Shown piece after piece: positions 22,884 to 32,356 of a stretch of 64,000 bases of DNA. Within the stretch, counting starts at the first letter, position 1. Every line of letters begins with the position of its first letter. The position numbers and the translations under genes were made by a program. The stretch spans positions 62,001-126,000 of the forward strand of contig NZ_JAIVKX010000005.1 in NCBI RefSeq assembly GCF_020524285.1, read 5' to 3'. Source of the DNA: Alloyangia pacifica (GTDB lineage Bacteria; Pseudomonadota; Alphaproteobacteria; Rhodobacterales; Rhodobacteraceae). The notes beneath the pieces are model-generated. The model did no database searches. It was not told the DNA's origin and was given only the letters and a program-made list of their open reading frames with translations.

Positions 22884-23365
22884 GCCCGGCACCGCAGTCC
22901 CGCCGCGCCGTGCTGAGCGGTGGCGCCAGCCTCGTCGCCATGGCGGCGCTGCCGGGCGGCGCGCTGGCCGCCTCGCTGAACGGCGCCCGCGACCGGGCGA
23001 TGTTCCGCTCGATCCTCTACGCGCTCGCCGGACCGGTGAGCGTCGCGCCGCAGCTTCTCGACAGCGTTACCGCACTCTTCGAGGCAAAGTTTGGCGCATC
23101 CGCGGTGGATGTGCTCTCGGCCCATGCGGCGCAGGCCGGGGTCGCGCCGCTGCTCGAGCCGCAGGAGGACGCGGGCCGCGAGGCGCAGCTGCAATGGCTG
23201 ACCGAGGCGCTGTTCACCGGCACCTCCGATCCCGAGGACGACGGTGCCCGCATGATCAACTACCCCCACGCGCTGGGCTGGAAATCCCTCAGCTTCGGGA
23301 AGGCGCCGGGGCTCTGCGCCGGGCCCGACTTCGGCTACTGGTCCGAGGCATGGAGCGCGGCATGA
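22880..23365 (+). CDS. Tat-signal small subunit of the GMC dehydrogenase
   Basis: 161 residues. SRRAVLSGGASLVAMAAL is a twin-arginine signal; the mature part is helical, with LDSVTALFEAKFG and a C-terminal GWKSLSFGKAPG and SEAW. Size, Tat signal and position directly before a GMC oxidoreductase match the gamma (hitch-hiker) subunits of FAD glucose, sorbitol, fructose and gluconate dehydrogenases. These carry the signal-less catalytic subunit through the Tat system. Overlaps the upstream gene (ATGA) and the GMC gene (ATGA). Confidence 0.8.
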   Translation: MSPAPQSRRAVLSGGASLVAMAALPGGALAASLNGARDRAMFRSILYALAGPVSVAPQLLDSVTALFEAKFGASAVDVLSAHAAQAGVAPLLEPQEDAGREAQLQWLTEALFTGTSDPEDDGARMINYPHALGWKSLSFGKAPGLCAGPDFGYWSEAWSAA

Positions 23366-24978
23366 GCGAACCGGGCGATCTCTCCGCCGACATCGTCGTC
23401 GTCGGCTCGGGCATGGGCGGCGCGCATCTGTCGCGCAGCCTCGCCGAAGCCGGGCGCGACGTGCTGGTGCTCGAGGCCGGGGGGCGCAAGACGCGCGGCG
23501 AATACCTCGCGGATTTCTACGAGAACCCGGTGAAGGGACCGCAGGCGCCGTACCCGAGCCAGGACTTCGCACCGCATCCCACCGACACCGATTACGACGC
23601 TTTCTACGACCAGGCGGGGCCCGCGCGCTTCGTCGGGGCCTACCTGCGCATCTACGGCGGCACAAGCTGGCACTGGACCGGCTTCGCCGACCGGCTCCGC
23701 CCCGAGGACTTCCAGGCCGCCACGCTCTACGGGCGCGGGGCCGACTGGCCGATCGGCTACGATGATCTGCTGCCCTACTACCGGCAGGCGGAAGCGCGCT
23801 GGGGGGTCGCCGGTGATCCGGCGCACACCTGGGGCGCGCCGCGCGCGGCGGAGGATCCCTATCCGATGCCGCCGATCCCCGCGTCGTACATGGACAAGCA
23901 GATCCAGAGCCAGGCGCTCGACGCCATGGGGCTGAACGCCGCGATCTTCAGCCATGCCCGCAACTCGCTGGTGCACGACGGGCGCCCGCCCTGCTGCGGC
24001 AACAACACCTGCGTGCCGATCTGCCCGATCAGCGCCAAGTACGACGCCTCGGTCGACATGGACAAGGCGGTGGCCGCGGGCGCGCGGATCGAGCTGCAGG
24101 CTCTGGTGACCCATGTTGCGGTGGGCGAAGACGGCAAGGTCAGCGGCCTCACCATCCGCCGCCCCGACGGCACCACCCAGAGCGTCACGGCAAACACCTA
24201 CGTGCTGGCCTGCCACGCCATCGAGACCCCGCGCCTGCTGCTCAACTCGAAGCAGGAGAGCGCCCCGAACGGTGTCGCCAACGGCAACGACCAGGTCGGG
24301 CGCTACCTGCTCTCGCAGTGGAACGTCGATGTCTGGGGGGAGGTGCGCGATCCGGTCTACCCCTACCGCGGGCCGCAGCAGACCTCGGGCATCACCGAGT
24401 ACCGCGACGGCGCCTTCCGCAAGGACTACGCGCCCTTCGGCACCTCCTTCATGAACAACGGCTGGAGCGGCAATTCCGACGCAACCAAGCTGTCGAAGGC
24501 GCTGATTGCCAAGGGCATGCGCGGGGCGGCGCTGGTCAAGGCGCTCGACGGCCAGATCGGGCGGCACGTGCGGCTCAACTCCTCGGCAGAGACGCTGGGC
24601 AGCCCCGACAACCGCATCACCCTGTCGGACCAGGTGGACAGCGCGGGCATCCCCAAGCCGCGCATCGCCTTCACCGTGGACGATTACACCAACGCCGGGA
24701 TCAAGGTCGCCACCGACGTCTCGCGCGAAGTACTGACCCGCATGGGCGCGCCCGAGGTGCAAACCAACGATCCCTACCTGTCGAACGCGATCATCGGCGG
24801 CACCACCCGCATGGGCACCGATCCCAAGAATTCGGTGGTGACCCCCGACCTGCAGAGCCACCAGCACGACAATCTCTACATCCTCGGAGCCAGCACCCAC
24901 GTGAGCTGCCCGGTCAACGCCCCCTCGCTCACCATCGCTGCCATGGCGATCCGGCTCGCCGGGCACCTCGGGGCATGA
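23362..24978 (+). CDS. GMC-family FAD dehydrogenase with 3Fe-4S-type cysteine motif
   Basis: 538-residue catalytic subunit of a periplasmic alcohol, sugar or lactone dehydrogenase. FAD motif VVVGSGMGGAHLS begins at residue 12 and GGTSWHWTG near 100. Cys211, Cys212 and Cys217 in CCGNNTCVPICP have the C-C-x4-C spacing that binds a 3Fe-4S cluster in bacterial FAD-glucose and fructose dehydrogenases. The C-terminal HVSCPVNAPSLT supplies the catalytic His and Asn. No signal peptide, so export would rely on the preceding Tat subunit. The usual triheme cytochrome subunit is absent; the monohaem cytochrome at 21901 is the only haem protein here. Substrate unknown. Confidence 0.9.
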   Translation: MSEPGDLSADIVVVGSGMGGAHLSRSLAEAGRDVLVLEAGGRKTRGEYLADFYENPVKGPQAPYPSQDFAPHPTDTDYDAFYDQAGPARFVGAYLRIYGGTSWHWTGFADRLRPEDFQAATLYGRGADWPIGYDDLLPYYRQAEARWGVAGDPAHTWGAPRAAEDPYPMPPIPASYMDKQIQSQALDAMGLNAAIFSHARNSLVHDGRPPCCGNNTCVPICPISAKYDASVDMDKAVAAGARIELQALVTHVAVGEDGKVSGLTIRRPDGTTQSVTANTYVLACHAIETPRLLLNSKQESAPNGVANGNDQVGRYLLSQWNVDVWGEVRDPVYPYRGPQQTSGITEYRDGAFRKDYAPFGTSFMNNGWSGNSDATKLSKALIAKGMRGAALVKALDGQIGRHVRLNSSAETLGSPDNRITLSDQVDSAGIPKPRIAFTVDDYTNAGIKVATDVSREVLTRMGAPEVQTNDPYLSNAIIGGTTRMGTDPKNSVVTPDLQSHQHDNLYILGASTHVSCPVNAPSLTIAAMAIRLAGHLGA

Positions 24979-26432
24979 ACGGGCTCGGGCTTCTCCTGCT
25001 GGTGCCTTTGGTGCTGCTCGGCAACGGGCTGCGCTCGGTCATCGCCTCCACGGTCTTCGTCTCGGAAGGCAGCTTTGCCAGCTTCCTGTCGATCACCGTC
25101 GAGGCCACGGCGGCGATCATGGAGCTGCTGATGGGCGCGGTGCTGGTCTCGCTGCTCGTCGCGCCCTGGCTGATGCGCCGGATCCCGGCGAAGCGCCTCG
25201 CGGTCTGGATGTGCCTGCTGGCGGGGACGGCGGCGCTGGGTCTGGCGGCGCTGTTCCGCTTCGCCCCGCCGGTCGACACGCGGGTGGCGCTGGTGGTGCT
25301 GCTCTTTCCCATGGCGGGTTTCGGGCTCGCCACGCTGGCGCCGATCTCGCAGGCTTGGACGGGGCTCGGCGGGCCGCGCTGGGACAAGTTCCTGACCGGC
25401 GTGTGGTCGGTGGCCATGCCGCTGGCCTTCCTCGTCACGCCGCAGCTGGTCCGCGTGGTCGCCCCGCGGCACGGGCTCGACATCTTCTTCGCCGGCTTCG
25501 CGATGGTCGTGCTGCTGCTGATCGGCGCGATCCTCCTGCTGCGCCGGCGTGCGCCGGAGGAGACGGGCGAGGCGGCACCGGCGCAGCTGTCGGGGCGGCT
25601 GATGCTGGCGGCGCTGGCGGCGCTGATGCTCTTCGAGGGGGTGACCTTTCTCACCTCGCTCGAGACCATCCGCTCGCCCTTCGTGCTGCCGCTCGCCGCG
25701 CTCTTCGCCGCGAGCCTGTGGTACCTGCAAAGGGTCTGGCGGGCCGCGCCGCGCAGCGCCGCGAGCGATCCCGCCACCCGCCGCCGCATCGCCGCGCTCT
25801 TCGCCGCGCTCTTCCTGCTGAACGTGGCGACCACCGGCTTCTTCGACACCGCCTACCTGGTGCGCCACGCCTGCTCGACCACGCTGATCGACGACCGCGC
25901 CACGCTGGCGGCGCTGGCGCAGGTGATCGCCGCCACGGGCACCGCCGCGGCGCTGGCGCGCTGGAGCCTGCATATCCCGCTCATCGTCGCGGGCATCGGC
26001 ATCGCCGCGCTGGGACTGGTGTCCTACCTCGCCTATCCGGGGCTGCTGGTGCTGAGTTTCTACCCGATCCCGGACAATGCCATCTTCGTCGGCTCGCGCC
26101 TGCTCACCGGCTTCGGCAGCGGCATGGCGACCACGGCGACGATCTTCGCCGTCGGCCGGATCGCGGGGCCGAAGAGCGGGGCGCAGCTGTTCCTCGCCTT
26201 CGTCATCATCATCGGCACCGAGATCGGACTCGAAGGCTTCGAGCTTCTCAGCCAGCTGGTCACCCTGTCGAACGGCAGCACGCTGCCGCCCTACACGCTG
26301 ATCTTCCTGGTGCAGGCGGGGCTCGCTCTTGTCGCGATGCTGCCGCTGGTCTTCGGATCGTTTGGGGCCGCGCCCTCGTCGCCGCCATTGCCCATTCCGG
26401 GCACCGGTGGCGCGAAGCGCGTGGGGAGCTGA
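24975..26432 (+). CDS. Polytopic membrane protein, MFS-like
   Basis: 485 residues, almost all hydrophobic, with about 12 helices and a central loop near RRRAPEETGEA. Fragments such as RWDKFLTGVWSVAMPL and GSGMATTATIFAVGRIAG suggest a major-facilitator-type transporter, but no family motif is decisive. ATG overlaps the GMC stop (ATGA), making it the last gene of the cassette. A transporter for the dehydrogenase's substrate or product, or for the thiol peptide made by the phytochelatin-synthase-like protein, would fit. The stop codon lies inside a perfect palindrome (26425-26448). Confidence 0.75.
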   Translation: MNGLGLLLLVPLVLLGNGLRSVIASTVFVSEGSFASFLSITVEATAAIMELLMGAVLVSLLVAPWLMRRIPAKRLAVWMCLLAGTAALGLAALFRFAPPVDTRVALVVLLFPMAGFGLATLAPISQAWTGLGGPRWDKFLTGVWSVAMPLAFLVTPQLVRVVAPRHGLDIFFAGFAMVVLLLIGAILLLRRRAPEETGEAAPAQLSGRLMLAALAALMLFEGVTFLTSLETIRSPFVLPLAALFAASLWYLQRVWRAAPRSAASDPATRRRIAALFAALFLLNVATTGFFDTAYLVRHACSTTLIDDRATLAALAQVIAATGTAAALARWSLHIPLIVAGIGIAALGLVSYLAYPGLLVLSFYPIPDNAIFVGSRLLTGFGSGMATTATIFAVGRIAGPKSGAQLFLAFVIIIGTEIGLEGFELLSQLVTLSNGSTLPPYTLIFLVQAGLALVAMLPLVFGSFGAAPSSPPLPIPGTGGAKRVGS

Positions 26433-26512
26433 CGGATCCGTCAGCTCCAGGGGGGAGGAGGCGCGATGGGACGCCGAAGGGTCCGACCCTTTGGCGGCGC
26501 CCATCCTCCCCT
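26425..26512. terminator. Palindrome plus long stem-loop between convergent transcripts
   Basis: A perfect 24-bp palindrome (arms GGAGCTGACGGA) overlaps the stop of the membrane protein gene. It is followed by a larger nested hairpin: GGGGAGGA with TCCTCCCC outside, GATGGG (26465) with CCCATC (26500), and AAGGG/CCCTT (26477-26491) at the tip. There is no long T-run, but the structure probably ends both converging transcripts. Confidence 0.6.
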
Positions 26513-26537
26513 CGGTATTCTGTCTGCGCGCGGAGGC

Positions 26538-26810
26538 TCAGACCTTCGCGCCCTTGTGCCGGATGGCGCAGCCGACAAGCCCGGCGAGGATCCCGACGAT
26601 GGTCGAGACGCTGTAGTCCAGCGTCGTGACCGGCACCTCCGCCGAATGGTGACCGCCGAGGATCAGCGGCGAGAGCACCCCGATGGCACCGCCGAGGATC
26701 GGCGCGACGATCCAGTTGCGCGTCGTCATGCCGAGCGCGACTCCGAGGATGCCGGGCAGGCCGAGGATACTGCCCCCGATGGTGCCGAGTAGATCAAGCA
26801 GGCTCAGCAT
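26538..26810 (-). CDS. Small membrane protein, unknown function
   Basis: 90 residues with about three hydrophobic segments (LGTIGGSILGLPGILGVALGM, NWIVAPILGGAIGVLSPLIL, VSTIVGILAGLVGCAIR) linked by short loops, one of them containing GGHHSAEV. No family recognised. It is 51 bases downstream of napC on the same strand with AGGGAGA before the start, so it is probably the last gene of the nap transcript. A role in nitrate respiration is not shown. Confidence 0.7.
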   Translation of the reverse strand: MLSLLDLLGTIGGSILGLPGILGVALGMTTRNWIVAPILGGAIGVLSPLILGGHHSAEVPVTTLDYSVSTIVGILAGLVGCAIRHKGAKV

Positions 26811-26861
26811 GGTGATGTCTCCCTTCTGTGTGCGCGGCGGCAGGCACTGCCCTGCGTCCGG

Positions 26862-27563
26862 TCAGTCGGCGGCGAAGCCCAGGTAGGACTTGATCGAGGC
26901 GAGATCGACGCGGGACGCGGTGCCGGGGATCCGGCCTTGCGCCAGCGTCTCGACGACGTGCTGGTATTCCTCGAGGTAGCCCGGCGCGAGGTCATGCGCG
27001 ATGCCCTGGTGGCAGTCGATGCAGGTCATGTTCTCGTCGACCGCGCGCTGATGGTTTTGCGCGGCCCGCGTCTCCTGGATGGTGAAATCCATGTACTCGA
27101 AAGCGTGGCAGTTGCGGCACTCGCGGCTGTCGGTCGCCTTCATCTTCTTCCACACGGCCGCGGCCATCTCGAGCCGCCGCTCCTCGTATTTCTCCGAGGT
27201 GTTAATGGTGCCCCGCAGCTCGTGGTAGACGTCCTTCACCGCCATCACCTTGGCCTTCATCTTGTACTGCCATTCATGCGGCACGTGGCAGTCCGAGCAG
27301 ATCGCCCGCACGCCGGAGTGGTTGTTGTAGTGGATGGTCTCGCGGTACTCGCCGAGGTTGGTTTCCATCGAATGGCAGGAGATGCAGAACTCTTCGGTGT
27401 TGGTCAGCTCCAGCGACCAGTGGAAGCCGCCCCAGAACAGGATCCCGGCCAGGAACCCCGCGATCAGCAGGAAGCCGGCGCTGAACAGGCCGGTGGGGCT
27501 CCAGAAAGCGTCCCATATCCGGAGCAGGATGTTGCGGCGGCGGTGCCCGTGGTTGTCCGGCAT
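26862..27563 (-). CDS. napC: Tetrahaem cytochrome c quinol dehydrogenase NapC
   Basis: 233-residue NapC/NirT protein that oxidises membrane quinol and passes electrons to NapAB. One N-terminal membrane anchor (GLFSAGFLLIAGFLAGILFW) precedes four CxxCH haem sites: CISCH, CSDCH, CRNCH and CIDCH. Conserved features include HSMETNLGEY after haem 1, WQYKMKAKV and the final HQGIAHDLAP. It follows napB by 27 bases. With napGH also present, the cell has two possible quinol-oxidising routes to NapA. Confidence 0.95.
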   Translation of the reverse strand: MPDNHGHRRRNILLRIWDAFWSPTGLFSAGFLLIAGFLAGILFWGGFHWSLELTNTEEFCISCHSMETNLGEYRETIHYNNHSGVRAICSDCHVPHEWQYKMKAKVMAVKDVYHELRGTINTSEKYEERRLEMAAAVWKKMKATDSRECRNCHAFEYMDFTIQETRAAQNHQRAVDENMTCIDCHQGIAHDLAPGYLEEYQHVVETLAQGRIPGTASRVDLASIKSYLGFAAD

Positions 27564-27590
27564 CTCGTCTCTCCCCGTTCGGTCCTTGCG

Positions 27591-28034
27591 TCAGCGCGAC
27601 GTGCTGGAGGCTTCGAAGTCGTTGCCGACAAGCGTGGGCGCATCCGCCTGCGGCACGTGGCACTGGGTGCAGAACCAGCGGGTGCCGGCCACCGTGTCGA
27701 GCTGGGTGCCGTCGCGGTCGAGATAGTGGGTCATCGACAGCGTCGGCGCGCCCCGGTCGCCGGCGTTGGTCCAGTCGTGGCAGCTCAGGCACTGGTTGGT
27801 GCGCAGGTCGATCTGGTACTGGGTCATGGAGTGCGGGATGGTCGGCGGCTGCTGGCGGTAGTTGCGCACCTCGCGGCCCTCCTGCTGCGGGTAGACCTCG
27901 GGCGGCGTCAGCTCCTGGTCGACGGCGGCACCGCGCAGCGACTGGATGCCTCCGGAGGTCTGCGCCACGACCAGCCCCGCGATGAGCAGGGGCGAGGCGA
28001 GGGCGGCGATCTTGGCGATGACCGGCAGTTTCAT
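27591..28034 (-). CDS. napB: Dihaem cytochrome c subunit NapB of periplasmic nitrate reductase
   Basis: 147-residue small subunit that feeds electrons to NapA. Signal peptide to about residue 25 (SPLLIAGLVVAQ), two haem sites CLSCH and CTQCH, and the NapB-typical REVRNYRQQPPTIPHS and FCTQCHVPQADAPTLVGNDF near the C-terminus. Lies between napH (43-base gap) and napC on the minus strand. Confidence 0.95.
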   Translation of the reverse strand: MKLPVIAKIAALASPLLIAGLVVAQTSGGIQSLRGAAVDQELTPPEVYPQQEGREVRNYRQQPPTIPHSMTQYQIDLRTNQCLSCHDWTNAGDRGAPTLSMTHYLDRDGTQLDTVAGTRWFCTQCHVPQADAPTLVGNDFEASSTSR

Positions 28035-28077
28035 GGGCGCTCTCCGTGGTTGGTTGCTGTCACGCGGGGTAGGTTAC

Positions 28078-28986
28078 TCAGGCGACGGTTTGGCGGGATG
28101 GTCCGGGCGGGGAGGAGGGACCCTCGACACGGCGGTCGAAGCGGTGGGTGAAGGCGAAGACATCGACCGAGCAGACATCGACGCAGCGCCCGCAATTGGT
28201 GCAGTCGGGCGAGAGGATCAGCGGCGTCTCGCCGTCCTTGCCGCGTAGGGCCGGGGCGATGACGTGGTTCTCGGGGCAGACCGCAAAGCAATCCATGCAA
28301 TCGTCGCAGGCGGCGCGTCGCGTCGCGCTGACCCGCAAGAGGCTGTGCGTGCCGAGCAGCCCGTAGAAGGCTCCGACCGGACACAGATGCCCGCACCAGC
28401 CGCGGCGCGAGACCAGCAGATCGAAGAGAAACACCAGCGCCACCAGCGCCCAGGCAAAGCCCATGCCGAAAACCAGCCCGCGGTGCAGCATGGTGATCGG
28501 GTTGATCGCCTCCCAGGCGACGGTGCCGGTCAGCGCCGAGACGGCCAGAACCGTGCCGAGCAGCCAGAGCCGCGTGTGGCGCTTCGGTTGCCAGCCCTTC
28601 TGCAGGCCGAGCCGGTCGTGCAGCCAATGCGCCGCGTCGGTCACCGGGTTGATCGGGCAGACCCAGGAGCAATAGACCCGCCCGCCGATCAGCGCATAGG
28701 CGGCAAGCACGATCAGCGCGCCGATCAGCGCGGTCAGCTCGGGCCAGTGCCCGGCGGCGAGGCTCTGCGCCAGCACCAGCGGATCGGTCAGCGGCAGGAT
28801 GCCGAAGGTGCGCGAACCGGCCAAAGTGCCCGCCACCCACCACAGGCCGAACCAAGGGCCAAGCAGGAAGAGAAGCAGGAAAAACCCCTGCGACAGCCGC
28901 CGCAGCAGCAGGAAGCGATGCGCTTGCCACCAGCCCTTGAGGCGGATCGCCTCCACGCCGACCGGGAGTTTCGTCTTCTCCTTCAT
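28078..28986 (-). CDS. napH: Quinol dehydrogenase membrane subunit NapH
   Basis: 302-residue ferredoxin-type membrane protein. Four transmembrane helices, two cytoplasmic CxxxCP motifs ([10 protein letters not shown] and [10 protein letters not shown]), and C-terminal 4Fe-4S binding runs [13 protein letters not shown] and [15 protein letters not shown]. It oxidises menaquinol or ubiquinol with NapG and sends electrons to NapB/NapC. Its start overlaps the napG stop (ATGA). The Pro/Ser-rich tail after the clusters (PSSPPGPS) is likely disordered. Confidence 0.93.
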   Translation of the reverse strand: MKEKTKLPVGVEAIRLKGWWQAHRFLLLRRLSQGFFLLLFLLGPWFGLWWVAGTLAGSRTFGILPLTDPLVLAQSLAAGHWPELTALIGALIVLAAYALIGGRVYCSWVCPINPVTDAAHWLHDRLGLQKGWQPKRHTRLWLLGTVLAVSALTGTVAWEAINPITMLHRGLVFGMGFAWALVALVFLFDLLVSRRGWCGHLCPVGAFYGLLGTHSLLRVSATRRAACDDCMDCFAVCPENHVIAPALRGKDGETPLILSPDCTNCGRCVDVCSVDVFAFTHRFDRRVEGPSSPPGPSRQTVA

Positions 28987-29804
28987 TCACCCGCTCCCGG
29001 CGCCGGGAGCGTGAAGCTGGGCTCGAAGCCGCCCGGCGCGGCGAGGTTGTCGGTGCCGGGGCCTGGCAGCCGGTCGGGCAGGTCGATCACCCCCTCGACC
29101 AGCGGCCCGCCCTTTTCCTCCATCTCCTCCCAGCCCTTGCGGTAGTGCTCGGCGGGCGCGCCGCGTGCGAGCCGCAGCGGCAGCACCTTGATCGCGGCCT
29201 CGGGCAGCACGCAGCTCTTCTCGCACTTGCCGCAGCCGGTGCAGTGCTCGGCGTGGACGGTCGGGGCAAAGATCGCGTGATGCCCAGAGCGGGTGTTGTG
29301 CGACAGCTCGAGGGTGATCGCCTCGTCGATCACCGGGCAGACGCGGTAGCAGACGTCGCAGCGCAGTCCGAGGAAGTTGAGGCAGTTCTCCTGGTCCACC
29401 AGCACGGCGGTGCCCATGCGCGCCTCGTCTATGTCGGTGAGCGCCGGGTCGAGCGCGCCAGTGGGGCAGGCGGTGACGCAGGGGATGTCGTCGCACATCT
29501 CGCAGGGCACGTCGCGGGCGGTGAAGAAGGGCGTGCCGGTGGCCGGCCCGTCGGCGCCCAGCTCGGCCAGCGCCAGCGTGTCATAGGGGCAGTCCCGCAC
29601 GCACAGGCCGCAGCGGATGCAGGCGCCGAGGAAGTCGGCCTCGGGCAGGGCGCCGGGCGGACGCAGCGCTTCCGCCGGGAGCGCCCGCGCATCCCGCGCC
29701 AGCCAGGCCAGCCCGCCGCCCGCCAGCGCGCAGCCGCCGGCCATCCGCGCGGTGTCCGTCAGGAACCTGCGGCGTTGGGGCGAGAGCGGCGTGGCGGCGG
29801 GCAT
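28983..29804 (-). CDS. napG: Periplasmic ferredoxin-type protein NapG
   Basis: 273-residue Tat-exported iron-sulfur protein working with NapH. N-terminal [17 protein letters not shown] is a Tat signal. Four 4Fe-4S sites follow: [35 protein letters not shown] and [12 protein letters not shown]. Start at 29804 is supported by GAGGAGG. Encoded between napA (56-base gap) and napH. The C-terminal extension after VLPLRLARG is Pro/Gly-rich. Confidence 0.93.
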   Translation of the reverse strand: MPAATPLSPQRRRFLTDTARMAGGCALAGGGLAWLARDARALPAEALRPPGALPEADFLGACIRCGLCVRDCPYDTLALAELGADGPATGTPFFTARDVPCEMCDDIPCVTACPTGALDPALTDIDEARMGTAVLVDQENCLNFLGLRCDVCYRVCPVIDEAITLELSHNTRSGHHAIFAPTVHAEHCTGCGKCEKSCVLPEAAIKVLPLRLARGAPAEHYRKGWEEMEEKGGPLVEGVIDLPDRLPGPGTDNLAAPGGFEPSFTLPAPGAGE

Positions 29805-29860
29805 GACGGACCTCCTCTGGCGTCTCCCGTGGCGGTATGCGGGCCGGGCCCGGGCGCGGT

Positions 29861-32353
29861 TCAGGCGCGCGCGACCTTGCAGGCGCATTTCTTGAAGTCG
29901 GTCTCCTTGGACAGCGGGCAGGTGGCGTCGAGCGTCAGCTTGTTGATCAGCTGCCCCTCGTCGAACCACGGCACGAAGACCAGCCCCTTTGGCACCTTGT
30001 TGCGGCCGCGGGTCTCGACCCGGCTGAGCATCTCGCCGCGGCGGGTCGAGATGGTGATTTCCTGTCCGCGCCGCAGGCCGCGTTCCTCGGCGTCCTCGGG
30101 GTGCATGAACACCACCGCGGCGGGGAAGGCCCGGTGCAGCTCGGGCACGCGTCTGGTCATCGAGCCGGAATGCCAATGCTCCAGCACCCGCCCCGTGGAG
30201 AGCCAGAGATCATACTCCTCGTCCGGAGCCTCGGCGGCGGGCTCGTAGGGGGCGAAGATGATCTTCGCCTTGCCGTCCGGGTGGCCGTAGAAGGTCACCT
30301 CGGTGCCCTCGGGCACATAGGGATCGTAACCCTCGCGGAAGCGGTAGAGCGTCTCCTGCCCATCCACCACCGGCCAGCGCAGCCCGCGCGCCTGATGGTA
30401 TTGCTCGAAGGGCGCGAGATCGTGGCCGTGGCCGCGCCCGAAAGCGGCGTATTCCTCGAACAGCCCCTTCTGCACGTAGTAGCCAAAGTGCTGAGCCTCG
30501 ACATTGTCGAACCCCTCGGCGGTCTCTTCCAGCGGGTAGGCGTTCACCTGGCCGTTCTCGTAGAGCACCTCGTAGAGCGTCTTGCCGGCCAGCTCGGGCA
30601 TCTTGGCCACCAGTTCGTCGCCCCAGGCCTCCTCGACGGTGAAGCGCTTGGCAAACTCCATGAGCTGCCAGAGGTCCGACTTGGCCTCGCCCGGCGCCAT
30701 GACCTGCTGGCGCCAGAACTGGGTGCGGCGCTCGGCATTGCCGTAGGCGCCTTCCTTCTCGACCCACATGGCGGTGGGCAGGATCAGGTCGGCCGACATG
30801 GCGGTCACGGTCGGGTAGGGGTCCGAGACGGTGACGAAGTTCTCGGGGTTGCGGTAGCCTGGCCAGCCCTCTTCGTTGATATTGGCCCCAGCCTGCATGT
30901 TGTTGTTGCACTGCACCCAGTAGGCATTGAGCGTGCCGTCTTTCAGCGCGCGGTTCTGCGCCACGGCGTGCAGGCCCGGCTTTTCTGGGATGGTGCCCTC
31001 GGGCAGCTTCCAGATTTCCTCGGCATGGGCGCGATGCTCGGGGTTGGTCACCACGAGGTCGGCGGGCAGACGATGCGCGAAGGTGCCGACCTCGCGCGCG
31101 GTGCCGCAGGCCGAGGGCTGGCCGGTGAGCGAGAAGGGGGAGTTGCCCGGCTCCGAGATCTTCCCGGTCAGCAGGTGGATGTTGTAGCACAGCCCGTTCG
31201 CCCAGGACCCGCGCGTGTGCTGGTTGAAGCCCATGGTCCAGAGCGACATGACCTTGCGGTTGGGATCGGCGTATTGCTCGGCCAGCCGTTCGAGCTGGTG
31301 TGCCGGAACGCCGGACATCTCGGAGACCGTCTCCAGCGTGTATTCCGAGACCGCCGCGGCATACTCGTCGAAGTCGATCGGGGTGAGCTCGCCGGAGTTG
31401 GGGTTGGCCGCCGCTTCCTGAAGCGGGTTGGTGTCGCGCAGCCCGTAGCCGATGTCGGTGGCCGTTCGGGTGATGTTGACGTGCTTTTCGAGGAAGTCCC
31501 AGTTCACCGCGTCGTTCTGGATGATGTAATTGGCGATGTAGTTGAGGATCGCCAGGTCCGTCTGCGGCGTGAAGACCATGCCGTTGTCGGCCAGCTCGAA
31601 GCTGCGGTGCTCGAAGGTCGAGAGCACGTGCACCTGCGCGCCCGCCTTGGTCAGCCGGGTGTCGGTCAGCCGCGACCACAGGATCGGGTGCATCTCCGCC
31701 ATGTTCGAGCCCCAGAGCACGAAGGTGTCGGCATGCTCGAGGTCGTCGTAGCAGCCCATCGGCTCGTCGATGCCGAAGGCGCGCATGAAGCCGACCACCG
31801 CCGAAGCCATGCAGTGCCGGGCATTGGGGTCGATGTTGTTCGACCGGAAGCCCGCCTTCATCAGCTTGGAGGCGGCGTAGCCCTCCCAGACCGTCCATTG
31901 TCCCGAGCCGAACATGCCCACCGAGGTCGGCCCCTTCGTGGCCAGCGCTGCCTTCCATTTTTCGGCCATGACGTCGAAGGCCTCGTCCCAGCTCACCGGT
32001 TCGAACTCGCCGTTCTTGTCGTAGACGCCGCCCGACTTGCGCAGCATCGGCGTGGTCAGACGGTCGGCGCCATACATGATCTTCGACAGGAAGTAGCCCT
32101 TGATGCAGTTGAGCCCGCGGTTCACCGGCGCCTCGGGATCGCCCTGGGTGGCGACGACCCGGCCGTCCTTGGTGCCCACCAGCACCGAGCAGCCGGTGCC
32201 GCAGAAGCGGCAGGGGGCCTTGTCCCAGCGGATGTCCGAATTGCCCGGGGTCTGCGCCAGAGCGCCGGGGGCGAGCGATATGCCCGCGGCGGCGGCTGTG
32301 CTGGCGGCGGCGGTGGCCTTGAGGAAAGTCCTGCGCGAGTCCGAGATGGTCAT
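29861..32353 (-). CDS. napA: Periplasmic nitrate reductase catalytic subunit NapA
   Basis: 830 residues, the usual NapA length. It reduces nitrate to nitrite at a bis-MGD molybdenum site in the periplasm. Tat signal [13 protein letters not shown]; one 4Fe-4S cluster from CRFCGTGC and the later NRGLNCIKG; molybdenum-ligand Cys in ARHCMASAV near residue 180; C-terminal [18 protein letters not shown] and the closing [11 protein letters not shown]. The napD chaperone gene lies three bases upstream. No frameshift or truncation is seen. Confidence 0.97.
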   Translation of the reverse strand: MTISDSRRTFLKATAAASTAAAAGISLAPGALAQTPGNSDIRWDKAPCRFCGTGCSVLVGTKDGRVVATQGDPEAPVNRGLNCIKGYFLSKIMYGADRLTTPMLRKSGGVYDKNGEFEPVSWDEAFDVMAEKWKAALATKGPTSVGMFGSGQWTVWEGYAASKLMKAGFRSNNIDPNARHCMASAVVGFMRAFGIDEPMGCYDDLEHADTFVLWGSNMAEMHPILWSRLTDTRLTKAGAQVHVLSTFEHRSFELADNGMVFTPQTDLAILNYIANYIIQNDAVNWDFLEKHVNITRTATDIGYGLRDTNPLQEAAANPNSGELTPIDFDEYAAAVSEYTLETVSEMSGVPAHQLERLAEQYADPNRKVMSLWTMGFNQHTRGSWANGLCYNIHLLTGKISEPGNSPFSLTGQPSACGTAREVGTFAHRLPADLVVTNPEHRAHAEEIWKLPEGTIPEKPGLHAVAQNRALKDGTLNAYWVQCNNNMQAGANINEEGWPGYRNPENFVTVSDPYPTVTAMSADLILPTAMWVEKEGAYGNAERRTQFWRQQVMAPGEAKSDLWQLMEFAKRFTVEEAWGDELVAKMPELAGKTLYEVLYENGQVNAYPLEETAEGFDNVEAQHFGYYVQKGLFEEYAAFGRGHGHDLAPFEQYHQARGLRWPVVDGQETLYRFREGYDPYVPEGTEVTFYGHPDGKAKIIFAPYEPAAEAPDEEYDLWLSTGRVLEHWHSGSMTRRVPELHRAFPAAVVFMHPEDAEERGLRRGQEITISTRRGEMLSRVETRGRNKVPKGLVFVPWFDEGQLINKLTLDATCPLSKETDFKKCACKVARA

Positions 32354-32356
32354 GGG

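Noticed and set aside
24318-24974. An upstream extension of the membrane protein into the GMC gene
   Set aside because: The frame is open but reads as shadow of the GMC coding sequence; the ATG at 24975 in an ATGA overlap is the natural start.
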